A DNA stretch of 64,000 bases from the NCBI GenBank assembly GCA_900491605.1, contig UESW01001689.1, positions 304,887 through 368,886 of the forward strand, given 5' to 3'. Position numbers and translations under genes: made by a program. The notes beneath the pieces are model-generated. The model made no database searches. It saw only the letters and a program-made list of their open reading frames with translations, and was not told the DNA's origin. Positions 45,767-56,622 of the stretch are shown here, one piece after another. The number at the start of each line of letters is the position of its first letter. Within the stretch, counting starts at the first letter, position 1. Source of the DNA: Calamus simplicifolius. Lineage: Eukaryota; Streptophyta; Magnoliopsida; Arecales; Arecaceae.

Positions 45767-46078
45767 GTCGGCCCCAGCCGACCTATTTTGTTTGTCGGCC
45801 CTAGCCGACCTATTTTGTCTGTCGGCCCCAGCCGACCTATTTTGTCTGTCGGCCCCAGCCGACCTATTTTGCCTGTTGACCCCAGCCGACCTATTTGTCT
45901 GTCGGCCCCAGCCGACCCATTTTGTCTGTCGGCCCCAGCCGACCCATTTTATCTGTCGGCCCCAGCCGACCTATCTCGCCTGTCGGCCACAGCCGACCTA
46001 TTTTGTCTATCGGCCCGAGCCGACCTACTATGCTCGTCGGTCTTAACCGACCTGCTTCACCTATTGGTACAAGCCAAT
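45767..46078. repeat. 27-bp hairpin array (12 units)
   Basis: Units of GTCGGC-CCCA-GCCGAC plus linker CTATTTTGTCT. The loop varies (CCTA, CCAC, CCGA). Unit 11 is GTCGGT-CTTA-ACCGAC and unit 12 ATTGGT-ACAA-GCCAAT, where both arms changed together (the last pair of unit 12 is G-T). Unit 5 and unit 10 have arm defects. Confidence 0.95.
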
Positions 46079-46253
46079 ACACTTTCCCAATCTCGAAATA
46101 AAGATGACCCAAGAGCATCGGGAGCCACAAGCCGATCGAGGCAAGGCTAAGCAACAGCGAAGTCACGCAAGAAAAACGCTCAAGTGGAAACAGGAAATTT
46201 TTCACTATGAAGCGTTAAATAAATGTTTAAGGGATGAAGTACATGAATGGCCC
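46079..46253. other. Spacer between array and antisense ORF
   Basis: Short, no gene seen; a plus-strand AATAAA near 46098 and an AAATAAATG near 46217. Confidence 0.4.
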
Positions 46254-47053
46254 CTAAGGATCGGGGGCGACACCAGCTTTGGGGGAACCCTCAGTGGCAC
46301 CTACAGAAGCGCGGCTAGACTCGCCCTTCTCTGACATTTTTACCCCCTCTGCGGCAGTGTGCGACCGTCCCTCAGAAACTGCAACTTCGCTGGGACCAGG
46401 GGCGGCGCCAAGTTCGGCGTCAGAAACGTCGACATATTCGTCTTCGTCCTCTTCTTCAGACTCGCCATCATCGGGATCTTCAGCGCTCAGAAAAGAAAGG
46501 TCCCATTCCGGGTGCTCACTGAGAATCTGCTGTTTGCACTCCTCCTTCCCATGATGGAAGGCGTCAACGCTAATGGCATCTTGCCTCCCCCTGAGTATGG
46601 CATGTTGCGTCTTGGCCTCCGCCGTCCGTTTCTCAGCCTCAACCACCTGGGTCTTCAGGATGATGTTTTGCTCCTCGAGCTCGCTAGCCCGCGTCTCGAG
46701 CTCCGAACTCCTACTGCGAGCGGACACGAGCTCACCTTGAAGAGCCCGAACCTCCGACTCCATCTTCGCCATCCGAAAAATCCAAAATCAAATCGGCACT
46801 GCGAGAACCCAGTAGTAAAAACAAAAAGGGGAAAAATAAGAGCGTACCTCCCCCTCTCGCTCGGCCAACCTTTTGGCCATCTCTTCTGCCTCGCTCCTCG
46901 CTCTCGTCCTGTCAGCCCTTACCAGCTCGACCCTCTCCTGCAGAGCACTGATCTTCAGCTGTCTAGGCCAAGACGTCCCATCCGTGACGCGCCATTCGAA
47001 CTTGTACTCCCTACGCCCGAACCTACGCTTCGGACTAGGGAGTGGAGGGCATG
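46254..47053 (-). pseudogene. Antisense unit 3: C-terminal half of the Transposase_28-family gene, copy 2
   Basis: Minus-strand coding in two frames. The upstream part (47050-46850) reads LQERVELVRADRTRARSEAEEMAKRLAEREGE; the downstream part (46772-46254) begins MAKMESEVRALQGELVSARS, a long coiled coil. It continues through the family block AFHHGKEECKQQILSEHPEWDLSFL and a very acidic tail to the stop at 46254. A GAG/GTACGC donor at about 46848 suggests an intron between the parts. The N-terminal Transposase_28 domain is absent: the sequence runs straight into PPT and 3' LTR. So the gene lost its front half, and any transcript would have to start in the LTR. Confidence 0.7.
47037..47051 (+). 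promoter_or_regulatory. Tat element polypurine tract
   Basis: Purine-rich GGGAGTGGAGGGCA, ending two bases before the 3' LTR at 47054. Confidence 0.7.
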
Positions 47054-48199
47054 TGTTGAGGGGTAAAATCGCCATTGCGTTAATATCCGTGCGAGGCGGT
47101 TAAGGCTAACCTCCTCTCCTCGGCTCCTTCCGGGCTTCCATAGCTCGGCCCCCTCCGGGCTTCCATAGCTCGGCCCCTTCCGGGCTTCCGTAGCTCGGCT
47201 CCTTCCGGGCTTCCGTAGCTCGGCTCCTTCCGGGCTTCCGCAGCTCGGCCCCCTCCGGGCTTCCATAGCTCGGCCCCTTCCGGGCTTCCGTAGCTCGGCT
47301 CCTTCCGGGCTTCCATAGCTCGGCCCCTTCCGGGCTTCCGCAGCTCGGCCCCCTCCGGGCTTCCATAGCTCGGCCCCTTCCGGGCTTCCATAGCTCGGCC
47401 CCCTCCGGGCTTCCATAGCTCGGCTCCTTCCGGGCTTCCATAGCTCGGCCCCCTCCGGGCTTCCGTAGCTCGGCCCCCTCCGGGCTTCCATAGCTCGGCC
47501 CCTTCCGGGCTTCCACAGCTCGGCCCCCCGGGCCTGTGTAGCTCAGTCTCCTCTATGGCTCGTTTTCATCAAGCGATCCGTAGCCTAACACCCACCTCTG
47601 CGGAACTTGACGCGGGAGAGCCCAGGCCTACCCGAACGGCATCCTAGACAAGGAATCATGTCGGGACGTGGCCTAGAGCCTATTGTAACCACCCCACGCC
47701 TACCCGACCAGATCTTGAGACGTCAAGGAGCTCTCCCGGCCGTCGATCCCTTAACAAACGAGTACGGAGCCTAACGGCCCCACGATGGCCTGATTCTGTC
47801 CGCCTCCGTATCGTAACAACCTCTGAACCTTCCAGAAGACGCTCAAGATCCAGATGACAGTCTATAAGTATCAGATTCACAGATTCTCTCAGGTACGCGA
47901 CTCTTAACGCATACAAAACTCTGGACTCACTCCTCTCTCCCGGCAGCTCGTCGGTGCTCTGCCCCTCCTAGAGCTTCCGATTGGCCGCCCCCTTGGAGAG
48001 GTCTCCCGGAGAGATCCACCTCCCCATTATCTGGTTGATCGCCGATTCCTTTCCCACTGACTTGAGCGTCGGAGGGTCTTCCGCGGAGGACCACCCCCAA
48101 CGTCCCTCCGCGTGTGGGCTTCTTTTTTGCAGGTCCGCCGTACCCCTCTCCCTGGAGATCGACCGCGCCCGAGTCGGAGGACGGATCACGGCGGCAACA
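47054..48199 (+). repeat. Tat element 3' LTR
   Basis: Direct repeat of 35196-36344, about 2.3% different outside the array. Its 25-bp array (47107-47545) has the same 17 units in the same order; differences fall in loops or linkers (units 3, 4, 5, 16) and one 2-bp deletion in unit 17. Confidence 0.95.
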
Positions 48200-48204
48200 T
48201 GCGC

Positions 48205-49260
48205 TATAAGATTTTTGAACACCGGATATCTTGGGTCTGCCACTGCTACCTTCGCTACGCTATCTTTCTTCCAGAAAATGCTAATTAAACACGAAAGCAG
48301 AGGAACGACTGAAGGATCTGGGCTAGTACGTATTGTTATTCATCTGATGTTGGTTTAGTTAACATCATTAGCTTTAATTTTCTTTTCACATTCTTGGCAA
48401 TATGGTAATATGCCAACCTAATCTTATGCTAAAACCCTGTTATGCCATTAGAAGCCGAGTACCACATTGAGAACAAAACAACAAGAAATTCGCCCTTTGC
48501 CATCTGCATCTTGGACTTTATCCAAAGTTCTTGTGCTAAGGCTCACCAAGTGCATGATTTCCAAATCCTCATAGAGCATTCACACATTTTTCATCCAAAC
48601 CTCAGACTTTATAACAGTAATTAGAGGGCATCCAATATGAGATGATTTATTCAAGATTATCAGTAATTTGGATGAAAGCCCAACAGAATCACTGCATTTG
48701 GTTGTACATCATTGATCCTATATATATATATATATATATATCAGTGATTTCAGATCACTTGCATCTCTAAAATCATGGTTTAATTTATAAATCTCATACT
48801 AATTCATAAGGTTGAATATCAACATCATCCCCCAAAAGTTGTCTTAACTTGAGACTAAAATGCCTCTCATCCATATAAAAAATACTTTATATTATTTTAT
48901 ATTAATATAATAAAATTTAATATCATACATCTATATAATATAATATAATTATATAATTACAAATATTATAATAATTACCATATTATAATATAATATGATA
49001 TTGTATTATATTATTATTATTATATAATGTTATAATTTATATCATAATATAATATTAAATAATATTCTAATAATAAAATAATATGAAATAATGATACATT
49101 ATTACTATGCTTACAAAAATATATTAAAAATAGTTATGTTTTAAAAAAATTAACTAATTAGAAGTAAATTTAATATTTTATAATTAGTTATCTAAATTTT
49201 TTACATCCAATTAAGTAATCTTACCATGATATAAACATGATAAGTCTATCCTAGTTGTTG
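48205..49260. other. AT-rich intergenic DNA
   Basis: Likely the original flank of the Tat insertion. It contains a (TA)11 microsatellite at 48719-48741 and a very AT-rich stretch of TAATATAATAT words at about 48885-49150. No gene seen. Confidence 0.6.
48719..48741. repeat. (TA)n microsatellite
   Basis: About eleven uninterrupted TA dinucleotides. Confidence 0.95.
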
Positions 49261-49777
49261 ATGCCAAGTCACTTTCCTTCAATGTCGGGGAACGGAGATC
49301 CTCCTCCTCCTCGAAGATTCATGCAAGAAAGTCCCCGAAGACCGGTTGCTCCGGTGGGAACCCTCCGACGCTCAAGTCAATAATTTGAGAACAGACAAGA
49401 GTAAACTAGTAGAAAGAGCTAGAGAACTTGAGTTCAGGATCTCTCCCTCGTTGTGAGTGTGGGCCTTTATACCTGTTCGAAGGTCCCTTTTTCTGTTTCC
49501 AGAAGGTTGCTGATTTTGAGGTGCCATTGTCCGGTAGCGGACAGAAGGCAAGGCTAACAGCGATAGATCGTAACCGACACTGCACATGTCAGAGGTGTCT
49601 TGCCCTATCGGCCACCTACGAAGCACGATGCTATAGGTGGCAGGGGGTCCGTCGTGTCAGGCATGCGCCGTTATAGGGTATGGCCACGCGCTGTTGCAGA
49701 AGATAGTGGACCACGTGGCCGCCATGGGTGGTTGGTAGGCATGTGGGTGTCAGGCGGCTCGAGGTAACAGGACTTGA
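49261..49777 (-). other. Tat-type LTR/3'-region fragment
   Basis: GC-rich sequence resembling the non-coding regions of the Tat element. The adjacent antisense gene runs on the plus strand, so the parent element would be minus-oriented. No boundaries are identified. Confidence 0.35.
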
Positions 49778-50570
49778 GGTCCGAGGTTGAGGGGATGCTG
49801 GGTCCGAGGCCGAGGCCAAGGGGATGCTGGGTCCGAGGCCGAGGGCGAGGGGACACCAAGTCCGAGGTCAAGGGCGAGGGGACGCCAGGTCCGAGGCTGA
49901 GGGCAACGAGATGCCAGGTCCGAGTCCGAGGTCGAGGGCGAGGGGATGCCAGGTCCAAAGCCGAGGGCGAAGAGACGCTAGGTCTGAGGTCAAGGCCGAG
50001 GGGACACCTAGCTCGAGGCCAAGGGCGAGGATATGCTGGGTCAGAGGCCAAGAACGAGGGGATGCTGGGTCCGAGGCCAAGAATGAGGGGACACCAGGTC
50101 CGAGGCCGAGGGCAAGGAGACGCCAGGTCCAAGGCCGAGGCCGAGGGGACGCTGGGCCCGAGGCCGAGGCTGAGGGAACACCAGGTCCGAGGCCGAAGGC
50201 GAGAAGAGGCCAAGTCCAAGGCCAAGGCCGAGGAGATGCTGGGTTCGAGGCCGAGGGCGAGGAGATGCCAGGTCCAAGGCCGAGGGGATGCTGGGTCCGA
50301 GGCCGAGGACGAGGAGACACTAGGTCCAAGGCCGAGGCCGAGGAGACACCTGGTCCGAGGCCGAGGGGATGCTGGGTCTGAGATCGAGGCCGAGGGGACA
50401 CCAGCTCTGAGGTCGAGGCCGAGGAGATGCCTAGGTCCGAGGCCAAGGGCGAGAAGACGCCAGGTCCAAGGCCGAGGCCGAGGAGACGCCAGGTCCGAGG
50501 CCGAGGGATGCTGGGTCCAGGCCAAGGCCGAGGGGATGCCAGGTCCAAGGCCGAGGGGACCTCGAAGGAT
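49778..50570. repeat. GGTCCGAGGCCGAGG minisatellite
   Basis: Irregular tandem units of about 24-48 bp: GGTCCGAGGCCGAGGGCGAGGAGA with CGCCA or TGCTG linkers. Only weak dyads (GTCC...GGAC) are seen, unlike the other arrays. All overlapping long ORFs on both strands are repeat translation. Confidence 0.9.
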
Positions 50571-51203
50571 GAAGTCGCCCCACAGGACTGAGGTGGGGCT
50601 CCGTCAGTTTTCTTTACTGTTAACTTTAACGGCATTGGATCAGCCACATCAGATGCCTCCTTGCTCCTGAGATGAAGCGGGCCCACCCCAGCAAGGCGAA
50701 AGTGACAAGTCCCAAGTGGCTGATCCCCACCTGTCGCCAACTGCCGACGGGCATGTATCCTTGGGCGCTGCAATAATTTTGCATGGACGATCTGGGGGAT
50801 ATGATGGGGCAGCCTTTGTCGTCCGTTCGATCTGCAGAGATCGGCCTCGAGATGGGGGTGCCCTATTGGAACCTACGAAAAGCTACCGCCATCATTGCTA
50901 TCATGACGCTGACGTCAGTGGTGTCTTATCATTGGCCGAAGGTGGAATGCCCCACGCACCGGGCGCCTGCCGAGGTGACCCAGCCTATGGCAGAGGTCCG
51001 TGTGGCTAGGTGGTTGAGGCGGGATGATTTGAAACTGACAAAACCAGGCGAGAGGCCGGGTTTCCTCACTTCGCTCAGAGATCGTCTTCTTCCTCTAGCT
51101 CCCGAGTTCGTCTGCATCCCGAGAACCAGTTTCTGCCATTTTCGCCGCAGGTTAGCTCCTTGTCCTTCCCAAAACCTCCTCCTTCTTCCTTCGAACCTCT
51201 ACC
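50571..51203 (+). promoter_or_regulatory. Upstream region of antisense gene copy 3
   Basis: A 630-bp stretch between array and start codon, without convincing coding. It holds a palindromic TGACGTCA at about 50910-50917 (CRE/TGA-type bZIP core). No clear TATA box. A regulatory role is inference. Confidence 0.35.
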
Positions 51204-53324
51204 ATGGCCTCCTTACCATCCTGGTCCTCTTCTGCCTCTCCTAATGACCAAATTTCCCCCTCGAGGCTTCGTGCCTCTCCATCTCCCAATCCTTCGTGGT
51301 CCTCCTCTCCTTCTTTGGGGGACCACATTCCTCTTTCACAGCAGCGATCAGTCATCGCCACTCCAGTCAGGAGACGTCCGGCGGCCGCCAGTGCCTCCTC
51401 GAGAGTGGGGGCGAAATCCCCAACGGGGACCGCCTCCACGGTAACAGGCCAAGACTTAGCTAACATAAGGGCCCGTTACCAGATCCCTAGAGAAGTAGGG
51501 CTCTTCATCCTGATCCCAGATGATAGGGTAGTGTCCTCTCGACCTGGAAGGATAGCCCTATATGAGATTACCCTGAGGCTGGGGCTTCGGCTGCCTTTTC
51601 ACCCATTTTTTGTTAACCTAACCCTAACCCTGGCCCAGCTTGTTCCGAACTCCCTCCGAACCATCTGTGCCTTTATTGTCCTCTGCCACTTCCACTGCAT
51701 TACCCCCAAACTCTCTCTTTTTTGAAGCTTTTACACTCTCCGACAGCAGGCGGGTTGGTGGTTATTTCAACCCCGACCCGACCAAGTCCTTAAACTATAC
51801 CTCCCCTCTTCCGTCAAGGGATGGAAGTCTCGGTTCTTCTTTGCCGACTTGGGCAAGCCTAGGTGGGGGGACCCTGACCTTAGGCCCAATATGAACTCAT
51901 CCGTACTCCCGGGGGACAAGGAGGCGCTGGGGCAGCTACTGACGGTCGACATCCCCAAGTGCAACCGACTCCTAATGGAGAGTAACCTCCGACTCGCTGG
52001 GGTCTTTACCCAGAGCGGTGAGTTGTGACCGGCCCGACACTTAGCCAATTTTCCCTTTGTTCTTTTCTTTTTTTTTTAACAACCCCGACCGACGCTGCGT
52101 AGTGATGAAGCTCCCGACCATCAAGCTTAGGAAGGCCGCTGCCAAGAGGAAGAGGGCCCTGGAGGGGCCAAGCGAGGGGCAGCAGGCTCCAGCCCCCAAG
52201 CACCCGGTGGCACGAATCTCTTCGCCACCCGAGCACCGAGAGCCTCCGGCCGCACCGGAGGTGGACTTGACGGCCGACACCCCTCTGGAGGAGGTGAGGG
52301 CTGAGAGGGCAGTGGTGGAGCCCCAAGTCCCTACCGAGCTGACCCCGGTAGAGGCAGAATGCAGCTGGGGGGAGGGGCCATCGGCGGCAGCAAGCCCACC
52401 CCTAGAGGAGATGCCGACAGGCAGCCCCCCACGCGCCGAGCCCGAGCCTACCGAAACCGCCAAGGGGAGCAGGGTTGGGCCGACCCCCTGCGGGTTTTCA
52501 CTCATGAATGACGGGCATCGAGCGGAGCGGCTCATCTCCCAGGTCATTTTGCCTGAGTTCCAAGAGGAGCTAAGGCACATGGGGGCGTCCAGGTTCTTCA
52601 GAGAGGCCTTCGTGGCTCTCGTCCGGGTAAGCAATCCGCTGCCCATGACTTTAAACACCCGACTATTTGTGTGTGATTGATGCTTTGAATGCATGCGGCA
52701 AATTCCCTGGTGGCCACAAGAGTGGTCATCGATGAGGGCAGGCCATCATCCACCAGGCCCAGCGGGATGCCGAGGAGGCCCAGGCCCGAGCCGAGGTGGC
52801 AGAAAAGGCCTTGGAGCGGCAAGAACCGACCACGCCGCCGAGGCAAGGGAGGCCGCCAGCCGAGCAGAGGCCGATGCCAACCGGATCCGGGCAGCACTGA
52901 ATCAGCTCGGGGAGGTCGAGATCCTTGTCAGGCCAGAAACATTCACATTGTCGAGCTGGACTCCCTCGTCCGATCGGCGGAGGCTAGGGCCGAGCATGCT
53001 GAGGAGGCTGAGAGGAGGGCCGCCTTGCTGGCCGAGGAGAGGAGGTGCAGGCCCAAGAAGTAGAGGCCGCCGCTGAGGCCAAGGTTCACGAGGCAGAGAC
53101 TGCAGCCGAGGCTATAGTCGCAGTGGCGGTGGAAGAGTTCAGAGCATCGAAACGCTTCGCCAACAAGCTGGTCGAAGCCAACGCGGACGCCTACCTCCAA
53201 GGTTCCGAGATGCAAAAAGAAAGTGGCTCGGTTCCTGGACCTCCCCAGCACCCTTGATATAGAGCCAAACCCAGTGTCCGAGGGGGCCCCATCTGACGAT
53301 GAGCCTGCCGCCACCGACCCTTGA
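51204..53324 (+). pseudogene. Tat-element antisense gene, Transposase_28 family, copy 3 (fullest copy)
   Basis: Start at 51204 (MASLPSWSSSASPN, Ser/Pro leader). The N-terminal family domain is clear: DLANIRARYQIPREVGLFIL near 51450, GRIALYEITLRLGLRLPFHPFF near 51548, then SRRVGGYFNPDPTKSLNY and GWKSRFFFADLGKPRWG. Frameshifts lie near 51722 (T run) and 51822. A phase-matched GT-AG intron lies at 52018-52102; a second donor GTAAGC follows at 52627. The acidic/Pro region (52103-52626) leads to an Ala/Glu/Arg coiled coil (52745-53160, one shift near 52740). The C-terminal block is CKKKVARFLDLPSTLDIEPN, with the stop at 53322-53324. Function unknown; opposite strand to its parent element. Confidence 0.75.
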
Positions 53325-53589
53325 CTTTTGCCCTATTTTTCCTTTAGTTTTTGTAAAGTCCGACTCGGTCGGCATTTTGTAAGCACTTTGAGTATCAATG
53401 AAAATATTTTGTTATTTGAAATTGTGGTGTTTTAAGTCCTCAACTTGCCGACGTGGGACCCCTAGGGGCTGCGTCGGCAGAGGGGTAGTGTCTGTCCACT
53501 TTCCACGAGCGGCTTCGGCTTAGTTGCCACATAAGGCCGGACCCCCGAGAGAGCCGAAGTCGAACTCAGTGTTAAGTCTGCCCTGGGCC
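53325..53589 (+). other. 3' flank of antisense gene copy 3
   Basis: T-rich after the stop, with ATCAATGAAAATATT near 53393 as a weak poly(A)-type region. No further gene. Confidence 0.4.
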
Positions 53590-54135
53590 ATCAAGTTTTG
53601 ATGGGACATTGGCCTTAGAATGCTGAGGTGGGCTCGGGCTTCTGAGCACCGATGGAACATCGGCCTTGGAATGCTGAGGTGGACTCGGGCTTCTAAGCAC
53701 TGATGGAACATCGGCCTTGGAATGCCAAGGTGGACTTGGGCTTTTTGGAGCCGATGGTACACTGATCTTCGGTGCTAATGGTACATTGGTCATGAAGTGC
53801 CGAGCTGGCCTTGGGTTTTTTGGAGCCGATGGTACACCAGTCTTCAGTACCAATGGTACATTGATCTTGAAGTGCCGAGCTGGCCTTGGGCTTTTTGGAG
53901 CTGGTAGTACACCGGTCTTCAGTGCCAATGGTACATTGGTCTTAAAGTGCCGAGCTGGCCTTGAGCTTTTTGGAGCCAGGTGGTACATCGGTCTTCGGTG
54001 CCAATGGTACATTGGTCTTGAAGTGCCGAGCTGGCCTTCGGCTTTTTGGAGCTGGTGGTACACCGATCTTCGGTGCCAATGGTACATTGGTCTTGAAGTG
54101 CCGAACTGGCCTCGGGCTTTTAAAGCCGGTGGTAC
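53590..54135. repeat. 57/75-bp hairpin array
   Basis: First part: ~53-57-bp units with CCGATG-GAA-CATCGG (53649-53663) and variants. Second part: 75-bp units with CCAATG-GTA-CATTGG and CACCG-ATCTT-CGGTG stems. Between the two parts the third stem pair changes from G-C to A-T on both arms. Several units have one mismatch. It follows the antisense gene, as arrays do in the Tat element. Confidence 0.8.
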
Positions 54136-55419
54136 ACCGTGAAGCAGGACCGATTCGTATGCAAGTAATTTTTTTTTTAATGATTAATGATTGCAGTTGA
54201 TTATTCTTCCAAAGTAATAGCCTAAGAGGGATTCAGAAAAATTCACAGTAAATCTGCACACAAACAGTTCCAAAAAAAAAGGAAGAAGGACCGCCGAGGC
54301 TAAGAATCCCAGTAGGGCTTGCTCTCCTACAATAAAGTTACTAGTAGATTAGAGGGATATACCTGGAAAGAGGGGGAAGATCAAAGTGTTGAAGGGGTTG
54401 CTCTGCCTGGCGGATGCGCCCTAGATGACCAAGCCTTGAGCCCACAGGATCTGCGGCCAAGTATCCGCTATCCTGGATGACGATCGCCTTGAATTTGGAT
54501 TCGTGGCTACTAAGGGATCTGCAAGATCACCATACAAGGGTTAAAGAATCATAGAAAAATTTAGAATAGATGCAAAGAGACAAGGAAGGAGTAGAGAAAA
54601 GGAGAGGGCGACCAAGGTTTCTCCTGGAGACTTGGGATGTTGGCACGCATAGGAGGAGGGAAACAAGAGCACCAGAGAACCAACTAACAAAAATCACAAT
54701 AACTCAAAACTTGGATTGATTGATTAATAATAAAAGATACATCATTCATACAAGAGGGTCTCTTTTATAGAGCAAGAGACTTGGGGTCCAAGAAAATACA
54801 GATATGGAAAGAGAGAAAAAAAGGCGCCCTAGTCAAATTTGGCATGAAATCTGCAGCGTCCAGATGAGGAAGGTGATCTTCTAGATGCAATCAGTGGCAG
54901 CTAGATTCGGCATGAAATCTATGGCATCCAGATGAGGCAGGTGATCTTCTAGATATGATTGAGATGCAATTAGTGACAGCTTAATTTGGCATGAAATCTG
55001 CAATGTCTATATGAGGAAAGTGATCTTGGAAAGTGGTCAGATGCAATTGGCGGCAGCTTAATTTGGCATGAAATCGGCATCGGCCAGATGAGAAAAATGA
55101 TCATCAGATTGGAAAGGTTGCTTGCTCTGCTAGGTGGCATGTGGGCTGCTTGAAGTAGGGGTGGCACCAACTTGAATTTAGCAACTGCTCTGTCTGACTG
55201 TGATGACCTTGTCTTCTGCTCCAATAATGATGTCTCCTCTTGTAAGCTGATGAACTTACTACAGGACTCACATTAAAATAAACTAAACTGGATAGGACTC
55301 GATTTAGAATAAAATGAACTGGACGAGACTCAAAATAAACTAAACTTTATTTCCTAACTCAAGACTTGAATCATAACTAATCAGATATCCACAGAGGGTT
55401 AAAAATCCTCTGCTTGATC
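54136..55419 (-). repeat. Chromovirus LTR-like region
   Basis: Lies downstream of the chromodomain in element orientation, AT-richer than its neighbours, no ORF. It has three diverged repeats of GGCATGAAATCTGCA...GATGAGG...GTGATCTT near 54840, 54905, 54985 and 55065. Exact LTR ends were not found, so this is a placement by context. Confidence 0.45.
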
Positions 55420-56622
55420 CTGGTGCCCGCACCAATTCTTCCGGGATGGAAAGAACTCGACCCCATTGAGTATGGGTCATTTTGGCTCTGGTATCTCTCT
55501 AGTAGGTCTGGGTTGAGGTGTTGCAAGTCCTCTCGAGTAATCCATGAATCGTCAGATTCGGGGCGACCCTGCCATCGACCAAGTAGCGTTAATAACTGCG
55601 GTTCCGGGTCGTAATGGCTTGATCATCTAGGATATGCTCGATCCGCTCTCCTCGCTCAGGTAAAATTGGTGGTGGACACTCTTGGATAGGTTCGCTCATG
55701 AAAGAAGGGTTAGGTCCAAAGTACTCACTAGGAATCGCTACTGGTTCCCTATATTCTACTAGGTTTGCAATATTGAAGGTAGAGATAATGCCCTAATCCG
55801 AGGGCAGATCTAGCATATAGGCATTGGGTCCTACCTTCTCTATTATTTTAAAGGGACCAGCTCCGCGAGCGTGAAGTTTCTTAATGGTCCCTCGTGGGAA
55901 CCGTTCAGGCCTAAGCCTAACCATGACATAATCCCCTACACCGAACTCTTTGGCTCTTCTTCGGGAGTTCGCCAGTCTTTTATAAGTTTCATTACTTAGA
56001 TTTATTTTCTGGCTAATGTCCTTATGTAATTCTTTGATATACTGTGCAAATGCTTGTGCGGACTCTGAGACTCGTGTGTGGAGGGGTAAAGGAATTAGAT
56101 CAAGTGGACGATTAGGCTTGTACCCATGGACTATCTCAAATGGACTCTTGCCCGTGGACCTGTTCACTGAGCTATTGTAGGTGAACTATGCATGAGGCAG
56201 TAATAAATCTCACATCCCTAGGTGTTCGCCTAAAAGGCACCTAAGAAGGTTTCCTAGACTACGGTTCACCACTTCAGTTTGTCCATCCGTTTGGGGGTGA
56301 AAGGCTGTGGAAAAATTAAGTTTGGTCCCTAACAGATGCCATAGCATTTTCCAAAAGTAGCTGATGAACCTAACATCCCTATCAGAAACAATGATCTTAG
56401 GTAGGCCATGGAGCTTGACCACACTGTCTAAGAAAAGTCGGGCTACCCTAAACACGTCAAAGGTTTGCGAACAAGGGATGAAATGAGCCATCTTAGAGAA
56501 CCTATCGACAACTACAAAGATTTAGTCATGCTTCTTCTGGGTTTTAGGTAATCCTAGAATGAAGTCCATACTGAGGTCTTGCCAAGGATGATCAGGCACT
56601 GGCAAAGGAGTACATAGACCGT
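55420..56622 (-). pseudogene. Chromovirus (Ty3/gypsy) integrase C-terminus with chromodomain, truncated
   Basis: Minus strand, right to left: PLPVPDHPWQDLSMDFILGL (first catalytic Asp) near 56600-56545; MAHFIPCSQTF, then LHGLPKIIVSDRDVRFISYF (second Asp) near 56410; and FSTAFHPQTDGQTEVVNRSL (Glu) near 56290. The C-domain has GDYVMVRLRPERFPRGTIKKL at about 55945-55880. After a stop and a frameshift comes a chromodomain, IEHILDDQAITTRNRSY and then GRPESDDSWITREDLQHLNP (about 55645-55485). The chromodomain marks the chromovirus branch. The gene is cut at 56622 by the SIRE-type element. Confidence 0.85.

Larger units (their letters stand above)
35191..48204 (+). mobile_element. Ty3/gypsy Tat-lineage LTR retrotransposon, 13.0 kb, complete ends
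   Basis: Element 35196-48199 between perfect 5-bp target duplications TGCGC (35191-35195, 48200-48204). LTRs are 1149 and 1146 bp with TGTTG...CAACA ends. Order: PBS, gag, (protease deleted), RT, RNase H, second RNase H, integrase, then 5.4 kb of hairpin arrays and antisense regions, PPT, 3' LTR. The second RNase H-like domain between RT-RH and integrase, and antisense coding downstream of pol, are known Tat traits. In the non-array part of the LTRs I count 15 substitutions (14 transitions) in about 665 bp, so insertion is recent, yet pol holds several stops and frameshifts. Confidence 0.95.

Noticed and set aside
45767..46078. Possible CRISPR array (palindromic repeats with spacers)
   Set aside because: Linkers are themselves repeated and short, no cas genes, and the setting is a plant retrotransposon.
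48200..49260. Host gene in the flank of the Tat element
   Set aside because: Only short ORFs (for example 48442-48624) without motifs or splice support.
49671..50773. Long ORFs on both strands rich in Arg/Pro/Gly or Ser/Pro/Leu
   Set aside because: Produced by the GGTCCGAGGCCGAGG minisatellite.
53572..54200. ORFs of 80-171 codons on both strands
   Set aside because: Translation of the 57/75-bp array.
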